In this document: piece after piece, positions 56,290 to 64,000 of the stretch
Layout: each line of letters opens with the position of its first letter
Position numbering within the stretch: the stretch's first letter is position 1
Origin: Adiantum capillus-veneris
Taxonomy: Eukaryota; Streptophyta; Polypodiopsida; Polypodiales; Pteridaceae
Direction: 5' to 3'
Assembly: GCA_014529385.2 (NCBI GenBank)
Contig: CM043943.1
Span: 98,326,855-98,390,854 of the forward strand
DNA length: 64,000 nucleotides
Translations under genes and position numbers: made by a program
The notes under the pieces: generated by a model
Database searches by the model: none
Seen by the model: the letters and a program-made list of their open reading frames with translations, nothing else
Told to the model about the DNA's origin: nothing

Positions 56290-56499
56290 CTATCTTGCTC
56301 TCCCTATCCCTTTCTCTCTCTCTCTCTCTCCAGATGAGGATGGATCCTCACCATTTCTTCCATCTTTGTTTCACACACTGTTACATCCAGTTTACCGGGT
56401 ACCTATTGTATCAGCTGCTACACCCACGTAGTTTTAGATTGTAGTAGTAGTAGTAGTATTTTGTTCCACTTCTAGTTCTTTTCTAGTTCTTTTGTACCC

Positions 56500-56598
56500 A
56501 GACATGGTATTAGATTCACTATTTTGTAACTGATTGGTCTCATAGGTCATTTTGGCCTTTTGAAGACGTTAATATAACATTTCATTTCATTTCATTTC

Positions 56599-56602
<4 letters not shown>
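56500..56602 (+). repeat. Repeat tail family, copy 1: retroposon-like 3' end with (ATTTC)n
   Basis: GGTATTAGATTCAC...TTGGTCTCATAGGTCATTT, then TGGCCTTTTGAAGAC, ending in tandem ATTTC units. Related sequence occurs inverted at 61901-62045 and direct at 62766-62868. Short-unit tails of this kind are typical of non-LTR retroposon 3' ends; assignment is inference. Confidence 0.55.

Positions 56603-56683
<81 letters not shown>
56602..56683. repeat. (TC)n microsatellite, about 82 bp
   Basis: Uninterrupted CT dinucleotides directly after the ATTTC tail. Confidence 0.97.
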
Positions 56684-56685
<2 letters not shown>

Positions 56686-56743
56686 CACCCCCTATTCCCT
56701 TTCTCTCTCTTTACTCCCACCACACCACCCCTCGAGTCCCTCC

Positions 56744-56970
56744 TGTTACCATATACATGTGTTAGTGATGTGTGTGAACACACTAGGACCGCCGGGGCAT
56801 TTTTTCCCTCTTTAGGAGGTTTTTCCCCCCGAGCATTGTATATACGCCCATCACTCTAGGGCTATCTATCTTTCCATTGCATACTAAGTAACACACTCTC
56901 TATTGTGTGCCTTGAGCTTCCTTCGTCTTCTCCAAGCTGTGTGCGTTTCTCTGCAACCCTAATTCCAACA
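56744..56970 (+). repeat. 5' LTR of Copia C (227 bp)
   Basis: TGTTACC...CCAACA; followed by PBS TGGTATAAGAGC at 56973-56984. Confidence 0.96.
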
Positions 56971-56972
56971 AT

Positions 56973-56984
56973 TGGTATAAGAGC
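56973..56984 (+). other. Primer-binding site of Copia C
   Basis: TGGTATAAGAGC, one base off the standard initiator-Met tRNA PBS. Confidence 0.88.
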
Positions 56985-57332
56985 AGGTTGCGTCCTCCCG
57001 GGCTTAGTCGCCAGCTGCTCCAGCATACGCCTGCTCACTTTATCCGATTTCAGTGAGCTTTGGCAAGCGTTTGCAGGTCAAAAAAAAATTCGGGAGAGCT
57101 CGTAGAGCTTAGTCTGCTCAAATTTTTGATTCACGCTCATTTCGGCCTGCGTTTCCACTACAGGCAGTACTGCACATGCTATTTCGTCATTTTGTGCAAA
57201 ATTTCTGTCAGTGTCGTTTCCTGCATAGCAGGTGCCTCATAGTCTTCTACGTTTTGTGCTATATAGCATGTGTTGTTCCCGCTCCGTTTCTCCTATTTTC
57301 GGGCAGTTTTCACATCAGGTGCAGCATTTACC

Positions 57333-58487
57333 ATGGCTGACAACAACACAGATGTGTTCAAGATGTTTGCTGCTGAGGACAGGTTGGATGGGGACAACTA
57401 CCCTATGTGTGCTTATATGATGCAACATGTTCTTGTGTCAAAGGACGTCTGGAACATTGTACAAGGCATTGATGTACATCCTGGTTCTGCGGATGTAGGC
57501 GATGTTGAGGATGTTGCAGGTCATGCTGCAAGGATTGCTGCTATTAGAGTTGTTTTGCCTACGGTAGAACAAGCTCGTTGGGATGTAAAGGATGCGCAGG
57601 CTCATGCATTGATTGCGTTGTCTGTGAAGCGCACCATTGTTCCTCACATTCATTCAGCAAAATCTGCAAAATAGGCTTGGGATATTCTAGCAGGTCTTTA
57701 TGCAAGACGCAATGAGTCTAAAATTGCTTTACTGCGTAAAGAGCTGGAGTCGAAGATTATGCATGAGGAAGATGATGTGGACACTTTCCTTGCTGGTGTC
57801 AAGGATATCAATGAGCAACTTATTTCTACAGGTGAAGTCATTTCAGACAGTTCCCTTGTGCAGACTGTTCTCGATGCCTTACCAGATTCTTACCAGACTT
57901 TTGCTCGTACTTGGAGACTGATGACCCAAGGAAATCCTGAAGTTGTCAAGTTTGATGCATTATGCACATTGCTGTTGCAAGAGTCACTTTCCTGAAAAAA
58001 CAGAACTAGGCAGAATGCAGTTGAACAGGCTTTTATTGCTTCTCAAAGAAAGGGTGGTAATAGCAATGCAACCACTTCTTATGGTTCTGCTGCGAGTGGA
58101 AAAACTTATGTTCCTAATGCTTCTGCTGTTGGCAGCAATTCGTCTGGAAATTATGGTGATAAGGGCAAAAAGAAGATGCGTTGTCATTATTGTAAAGCTA
58201 ATGATCACTTGATCAAGTCGTGTCCTAAGTTGAAGGCCAAAGAGGCTAAGAAGAAAGAGGGTGGTTCCAGTACAAATGCAGCCATTGTTGAGTCTTCTAT
58301 GAAAGGAGATTGTGTTGTTGATGTTGATGCAGAATGGGCTTTTAGCGTAGAGTGAACTTACAATCCTGTTGTCCATGATGCATGCTTGTCTTGCTGCAGA
58401 TTCACATGTGTGGTATTTTGACAGTGGTTCTACAAAGCATATTACCTCACATCGTGAATTGTTTACCTCTCTCGAGTATGTCCGTCA
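57333..58487 (+). pseudogene. gag: Copia C gag and protease, with stops
   Basis: ATG at 57333 (MADNNTDVFKMFAAEDRLDG). The frame is interrupted by TAG at 57672-57674 (CAG in B), TGA at 57993-57995 (AGA in B) and TGA at 58353-58355 (TGC in B), then by a two-base deletion near 58388. The zinc knuckle CHYCKANDHLIKSCP and protease site WYFDSGSTKHIT remain readable. No capsid protein could be made in full without readthrough. Confidence 0.9.
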
Positions 58488-61400
58488 TTGGCATTCAGTC
58501 ACTTGTGCCAACAATGCCTCTTATCCGGTTCAGGAGTTGGAAAGATTGTGCTTATTCCTGCAAATGGCAGTTCCTTCACACTTGTTGATGCACTTTATGT
58601 ACCTGGGATCAAGAAGAATCTCTTGTCTGTATCCGCACTTGCTAGACTTGGACTTGTAGTCAAATTTGTGGATGACAGATGTACAATTCATGATCTCAGT
58701 TTCGGTGATGAAATTGTTGCATCTGGCCTTTTGTGTCGTGGGCTGTATAAGCTCACTTTGTATGACAAGTGTGGACAAAATTATGCAAATGCTGTTGCAG
58801 ATTCAAGGGCTATTTCAGATGCAAAACTTTGGCATGCACGTTTTGGTCATCTGAATTTTGCCAGTTTGCTGCGTTTGCAGAAATTTGATATGGTTGCTTC
58901 TTTGCCGCCTCTTGAAGCACCTGTCAAACATGTTTGTGAAGGCTGTATTTTGGGTAGGATACAACGTTCTAAGTTTCCAAAGGATGGTTCAGTTCGGGCC
59001 ACGTGCAGGTTGCAGCTTGTGCATAGTGATGTTTGTGGGCCCATGCAAACTCCGTCCTTGGGCAATTACCTTTACTTCATGACTTTCATTCATGATTACT
59101 CCAAGCATGCATGGGTATTTCTGCTTAAAGCGAAGTCTGAAGTTTTTATGTGCTTTAAACAATTTCTGGCTATGGCTGAAAATGTCTCGAAATGTACTAT
59201 GGGTACCCTCCGTTCCGATCGAGGGGGGGAGTATATGTCTCATGAATTTAATGCATTTCTGGCTAGTCGTGGGATAAAACACCAATGTACAGTGTCTTAT
59301 ACACCTCAGCAAAATGGTGTTGCTGAGAGGAAACACAGGCCACTGACGGAAATGGCACAATGTATGGTCAAAAGTCAAGCTTTGCCGCATTCTTTTTGGC
59401 TTGAGGCCATCATGTGTGCCACTTATGTACTTAACAGGTGTCCTACGAAAGCTTTGTAGTCTATTAATCCATATGAATCATGGCATGATAGAAAGCCTTT
59501 TATTGAGCACATGCGTGTTTTTGGGTGTTTGGCATATGCTTTGGTGCCACAAACACAACGCAGAAAATTGGATGATAAGGCAGTCAAATGGATTTTTGTT
59601 GGTTATAGTGTTGAAAGCAAAGGTTACAGGTTATATCATCCGCAAACAAAGCGTATTCTGGTTTCACGGGATATAGTGTTTGTGGAAGATTCTGTTCACC
59701 CCTTGTTGTCATGTACTAGAGACAGTAATGTAAGCTCACAGGACATTAATGACACTTTGTTGCCTCTTTTCAGTGGTGAAAATACGAATGTCATTTTCAA
59801 TGCGGCAAATGTACAGCCTATGGGGGTTTCTGAAAATGTTACGGATTAGCCTATTACTGATGCAGATGTACATGATGTACTTGATGAGGAAAGGGCTGAA
59901 AATGAGCAGGCTAGAGGTATGCCAAAATGGCTCGTGCACACTTTGCGTGACAGTAAATTGGATGCATCTTTGTCTAGTCGTACTCGTTCAGGATCTCGCC
60001 ATGCATCTTATGCATCAGATTGTTATGCTTTGGTTGTGTCTAGCTTACATGATGTTGAGGAGCCTTTGTCTTTTGATGAAGCACATAATTCAAAAAATTG
60101 GATGGCTGCCATGCAATCAGAATATGATGCACTTATAGAAAATGACACATGGACTTTATGTGATTTGCCTCTTGGCAAAAACGCCATTGGTATGAAGCGG
60201 GTTTACAAGTTGAAACGCAAGCCGGATGGTGAGATCGATCGCCATAACGCTCGACTTGTTGCAAAGGGTTATGCATAGCAAAAAGGCATAGATTATGAAG
60301 AGACTTTTGCTCCCACTTGTCGTATGACTACTGTGTGTTTTCTATGTGCATTGGCATCTCATTTTGGTTCGGTTGTACATCAATCAGACATCGTTACTGC
60401 TTTCTTGAATGGTGACATATTTGAGGAAGTTTATCTAACACAGCCTCGTGGTTTTGTCATAAAAGGACAAGAGGACAAAGTGTGCACATGTAAGAAGGCT
60501 TTGTATGGGTTGAAGCAATCTCCTCGTGCTAGGTATGAGAAAGCTGACACTCATTTGGTTAAACGAGGCTTTCGTAACACTCCAACAGAAAGCACATTGT
60601 ATGTAAAGCGTGAGGGTGATGTACTTTTCATTGTGGTTCTTTATGTCGATGATTTGCTGATCACTGGACCAAATGAGAGACATATTGTTGAATTTAAGGC
60701 TGATTTGAATGCTACTTTCAAGATGAAAGATTTGGGGCTATTGCATCATTACTTGGGTATACAGTTTAAGCAGTGTGATGGTGGTATTGCCTTGTGTCAG
60801 AAAAGTTACATAGAGACATTGCTATGTAAGTTTGGACTTGAGGATTGCAAACCTATTGCCACTCTCATGGAAACACGTTTGAAGTTGAGTCTACATGATG
60901 CTGGCGATCCTGCTGATGTCACTCTTTACCAAACTGCTGTTGGCTGCCTCATTTATGTATGCAACATGAGGCCAGATATTCAGATTACAGTCTCACATGT
61001 TAGCAGATTTATGCATAGCCCAGGGTCTAAGCATTGGCAGGCTGTCAGGAGGATTTTCCGCTACCTTAGTGGCACTTTACATCTTGGCTTGTTTTATCCC
61101 AAGGGGGGATCATTGCCCCCAGGCTTACATGCTTTCTCAGACTCAGATTGGGCAAGTTGTTTTGACACGCGAGTGTCCATAAGTGGTTTTTGTTTCATGC
61201 TTGGCAGTTCATGTATATCATGGTTGAGCAAGAAGCAACCTACTGTGGCCACTTCGAGTTGTGAGGCTGAGTACAGGGCAGTCTTCACAGCTACGGTTGA
61301 GTGTATATGGCTCAGACGCCTTATGGCTGATTTGGGTGTTGGACAGGACATTGCCAACACTATCTACACTGACAGTCGGAGCGCATTGGTAGTTGTGAGG

Positions 61401-61590
61401 AACATAGTTTTTCATGCTCGCACAAAGCACATTGAGGTGCATTACCACTATGTTAGGGAGAGGCTCTCAGCTTGGTTATGTGCCAACACAGGACAACCTT
61501 GCAGATCTTTTCACAAAGGCATTGTCTCGTGAGAAGCTTGAAGCTTTCCACAAAGCTTTGGGCTTACTCCCCTTTGTGGACTGATCATGT
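58488..61590 (+). pseudogene. pol: Copia C integrase, RT and RNase H, with stops
   Basis: The pre-integrase part is intact here (DALYVPGIKKNLLSVSALAR, LWHARFGHLNF, CEGCILGRIQ), showing what B copy 1 has lost. The integrase core keeps HSDVCGP, RSDRGGEY and NGVAERK. TAG stops lie at 59457, 59847 and 60276. RT continues with AFLNGD, GLKQSPRARYEK and LYVDDLLITGPN near 60640-60675, then RNase H (SDSDWASC, SCEAEYRAVF, TDSRSAL, TKHIEVHYHYVRE). A deletion of about 14 bases near 61470, with AGC repeated at its edges, shifts the last frame. Bases 58772-60821 match B exactly. Confidence 0.92.
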
Positions 61591-61659
61591 CCTCAGGGCA
61601 TGGCACTTCCCTTTACTCATGTGCCATCTCTCATTCACCGCATCACTCCAGGGGGGATT

Positions 61660-61886
61660 TGTTACCATATACATGTGGTAGTGATGTGTGTGAACACACT
61701 AGGACCGCCAGGGCATTTTTTCCCTCTTTAGGAGGTTTTTCCCCCCGAGCATTGTATATACGCCCATCACTCTAGGGCTATCTATCTTTCCATTGCATAC
61801 TAAGTAACACACTCTCTATTGTGTGCTTTGAGCTTCCTTCGTCTTCTCCAAGCTGTGTGCGTTTCTCTGCAACCCTAATTCCAACA
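61660..61886 (+). repeat. 3' LTR of Copia C (227 bp)
   Basis: Preceded by PPT CCAGGGGGGATT. Three differences from the 5' LTR (GTGGTAG/GTGTTAG, GCCAGGG/GCCGGGG, GTGCTTTG/GTGCCTTG). Confidence 0.96.
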
Positions 61887-61900
61887 CCTCCAACCCTAGA

Positions 61901-62045
61901 GAGAAATGAAACGAAATGGAATGAATTGTTATATTAACTAAAATGGAATGAAATGCTATATTAAGAATTTTCATAAGGCAAAAATGACCTATGAGACCAA
62001 ACTGATACAGTCTTGGTGGATCTAATACAATGCATGAGTACAAAG
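61901..62045 (-). repeat. Repeat tail family, copy 2 (inverted)
   Basis: On the minus strand it reads TTAGATCCACC...TTTGGTCTCATAGGTCATTT and ends in ATTCC/ATTTC units, matching copy 1 at 56500-56602. Copies 1 and 2 point at each other with Copia C between them. Confidence 0.55.
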
Positions 62046-62400
62046 GAAAATGAGAGAGAAAGAGAGAGAAAGAGGGGGGAGGGGAGAGAGAGGGAAGGGA
62101 GGGGCCAGCGGGGGAGGGAGAGGTAGATAGATAGATTTTATTATCGTCCTCGGACGTCAAATATGACATATGGGACCAAAGTTACACGTGATGTAGTATT
62201 TGTGTCGCTGATGAGTGATTCTTGATGGTCCAAGATTGTGGTGATGAGAGTCGCAATGGAGAGCCCACACTATAGCTGGGAGAGGAAAGTGTGTAGGTCT
62301 AGGTCATGGCTGAAAATGTGAAGGAAGTAAGTTTGCATGTGACCAAAAGTTGAGCACTCTAGAAGTGTGTGGTACTTAGACTCTCGAACTTGTGGTGAAA
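62046..62400. other. GA-rich sequence without gene
   Basis: Purine-rich run at 62050-62140 with GATAGATAGAT at about 62126-62136; otherwise nothing recognised. Confidence 0.5.
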
Positions 62401-62401
62401 G

Positions 62402-62403
<2 letters not shown>

Positions 62404-62460
<57 letters not shown>

Positions 62461-62468
62461 GGGGGGGG
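62404..62468. repeat. (GA)n followed by poly-G(about 19)
   Basis: About 46 bases of GA then a G homopolymer, immediately left of a large hairpin. Confidence 0.96.
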
Positions 62469-62691
62469 TGAGAGGGGGAGAGTGGAGTGTAGTTTCTTTT
62501 TTTTTTAAAAGGGAAAGAAAGGGAGTGCAAAGGGTGCTTAGGCCATTTTTAAAAAAAAAAAAGTCATCCAAGCAACATCGCTATTGCTTTGGATGACTTT
62601 TTTATTTTATTTTTGGCCTGAGCACGCCTTGCACCCCCTTTCTTTCCCTTAAAAAAAAAAAAAGAAACTACACTCCACTCTCCCCCTCTCA
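62469..62691. repeat. Large imperfect hairpin: about 107-bp arms, 8-base loop
   Basis: The left arm 62469-62575 (TGAGAGGGGGAGAGTGGAGT...GTCATCCAAGCAA) and right arm 62584-62691 are reverse complements apart from scattered mismatches and small indels. The loop at 62576-62583 is CATCGCTA. The whole looks like a foldback element or inverted duplication. Transcription would give a long dsRNA stem. Confidence 0.9.
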
Positions 62692-62765
62692 CAATCCCCC
62701 CCTCGCCCGCCCAACCCTTCCCTTCCCTTGCGGACCCCTCTCCCCCCTTCTCTCTCATTTTATTT

Positions 62766-62868
62766 TGTACATACATTGTATTAGATTCACCAAGAATGTA
62801 TCAGTTTGGTCGCATGGATCATTTTGGCCTTTTGAAGACAATTAACATAGCATTTCATTTCATTTCTC
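62766..62868 (+). repeat. Repeat tail family, copy 3
   Basis: GTATTAGATTCACC...CAGTTTGGTCGCATGGATCA, then TTTTGGCCTTTTGAAGAC, ending ATTTCATTTCATTTC; direct match to copy 1. Confidence 0.55.
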
Positions 62869-62936
62869 ATTGGGATTGGAGGGACTCAAGCGACAGTGTG
62901 ACAAGAGGCAGAGAAAGAAAAAAGGAAGATGCAGTG

Positions 62937-62937
<1 letters not shown>

Positions 62938-62971
<34 letters not shown>

Positions 62972-63251
62972 GGGCGACAAAATTGTGAGGGAGAGAGGTG
63001 AAGTGTATTGTTTTTTTTTAAAAGAAAGACGGGCTCACCCTGTACAACCCCCCCCGCACTCCCTCTCTCCAGTCTCTTACTCTCTCCACTTGCCACCCCT
63101 CTTCTCTTTATCTCTCTCTCCCTCCCAATCGCCGCACCTCTTTCTTCCCCTCCCGCTATCATTCTTTCTCTCACCCTCTCTCCCTCTTTTACAAAAAAAG
63201 GGAGGCGCTAGAGATACTGCTAGTGCTTTGTTTTTTTAAATAGCTCTCTCC

Positions 63252-63290
<39 letters not shown>

Positions 63291-63346
63291 ATCTCTATCT
63301 CTACCCTTGCCACCCTTCCCTCTCGTCCTAGTGTGTGTGTGTGTGT

Positions 63347-63399
<53 letters not shown>

Positions 63400-63425
63400 T
63401 ACCCTTGCCACCCTTCCCTCTCATC

Positions 63426-63491
<66 letters not shown>

Positions 63492-63577
63492 GGTGGGAGG
63501 GGGAGACAACAAGAGAGAGGGGTGGCGGGCGAGAGAGAGACACATGCACAGAGGGAATACAACACAAGAGAGGGGTG

Positions 63578-63618
<41 letters not shown>

Positions 63619-63620
63619 GG
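62938..63620. repeat. Microsatellite cluster (GA, CT, GT) with a ~99-bp tandem unit
   Basis: GA at 62940-62968, CT at 63253-63283, GT at 63331-63346, GA at 63350-63396, GT at 63430-63467, GA at 63468-63491 and GA at 63588-63610. The unit CTACCCTTGCCACCCTTCCC...CCTAGTGTGTG occurs at about 63300 and again at 63399, each followed by GT then GA runs, so about 99 bases are duplicated in tandem. All frames here are low complexity. Confidence 0.9.
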
Positions 63621-64000
63621 GTTATAGAGTGACTAAGAAAAGAGAGAGGAAGAAGGGAGTAGGAGATAGGAGGACTTTAGGGAAGGGATGGTGGTTTCTA
63701 GAAGAGGAGCTAGAGGAAGGGAAGGTGGTTAGAGGAGTAGATGGAGAGAGGAGGAGGAGGAGAGGAAGGATTTTGGAGGAGGAGGAGGAAGGGAAGAGGA
63801 GGAAGCACATGGGCGGCAAGAGGACGAAGGGAAGGTAGGGAGGGCGGCACTCCAAAGAAAAAAAAGGCTCGCTCCGTTGAGCTCACTCAAAGACCTAACT
63901 CTTAATTGTTCACTATGATACAATCAAAGGTTTAGTCCCTATTGAAGCAATTATAGGCATACATGGTGTAAATTTTTTTGGCACATGTTGTTAGTCACAA
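63621..64000. other. Purine-rich sequence without recognisable gene
   Basis: AG-rich (GGAGGAGG-type) to about 63840, then ordinary sequence to the window end. Confidence 0.5.

Larger units (their letters stand above)
56739..61891 (+). mobile_element. Copia element C, full-ended, defective
   Basis: LTR to LTR is 56744-61886 (5,143 bp) with target duplication CCTCC at 56739-56743 and 61887-61891. It has a single gag-PR-IN-RT-RH order and gives the unrearranged layout for family A/B/C. The two LTRs differ at three of 227 positions, so the insertion is fairly young, yet the coding region has six in-frame stops and at least two frameshifts. It probably moved with proteins supplied by another element. 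Confidence 0.95.

Noticed and set aside
1-64000. CRISPR arrays, operons, ribosome-binding sites or bacterial terminators
   Set aside because: None seen; the content is plant nuclear repeat DNA, so bacterial feature types do not apply.

Overview
The window is a plant nuclear chromosome segment made almost entirely of transposable-element debris. Support comes from plant-type Copia and Ty3/gypsy retrotransposons, with primer-binding sites matching initiator-Met tRNA in the Copia elements. A CACTA (En/Spm-type) transposon remnant, a decayed receptor-like kinase, a decayed pentatricopeptide-repeat (PPR) gene and many long GA, GT, TA and poly-C/G tracts point the same way. The style of the PPR fragment and the retroelement load would fit a large-genome, perhaps seed-free, land plant, but the sequence alone does not fix the species. 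I see no intact host gene. The only fully intact coding sequence is one Copia gag-pol (24697-28662).

Layout. 1-7640: minus-strand gypsy material (gag, retropepsin, an LTR, and an odd ORF with four WVPK-type repeats). 7677-10020: 5'-truncated Copia 'A' with its 3' LTR. 10021-11492: a minus-strand Copia 5' end ('E': LTR, PBS, leader). 11493-14280: decayed minus-strand gypsy 'F' (protease and gag). 14286-21431: Copia 'B', complete with LTRs and an AAAAG target duplication, but carrying an internal tandem duplication of integrase-RT. 22620-29735: minus-strand Copia 'G' split by the young, intact Copia 'D' (23412-28965, CCATG target duplication). 29774-36100: no recognisable genes. 36100-37600: PPR and kinase pseudogenes. 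37990-41930: a long unrecognised coding block 'J' followed by LTR-like sequence. 42390-46020: gypsy F on the plus strand, interrupted in its RNase H. 49740-52176: gypsy F on the minus strand (protease and RT), fused to a CACTA remnant (52177-54736). 56744-61886: Copia 'C' with a CCTCC target duplication. 61900-63900: hairpin- and microsatellite-rich sequence.

How the parts relate. A, B and C are one Copia family sharing a ~227-bp LTR (TGTTACC...CCAACA). B contains a 2,050-bp tract (18332-20381) that I read as identical, base for base, to C (58772-60821), although the two LTRs of B differ from each other at many sites. The junction at 18306-18334 looks like three short-microhomology template switches. 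This is best explained by recent break repair in B using C or a near-identical copy as donor, unless it is an assembly error. Most premature stops in A, B, C and also in block J look like CAG-to-TAG or CGA-to-TGA changes, the pattern expected from deamination of methylated cytosine.

The least explained coding sequence is block J: over 1,100 codons, coiled-coil and acidic, with few interruptions, and matching no family I recognise.
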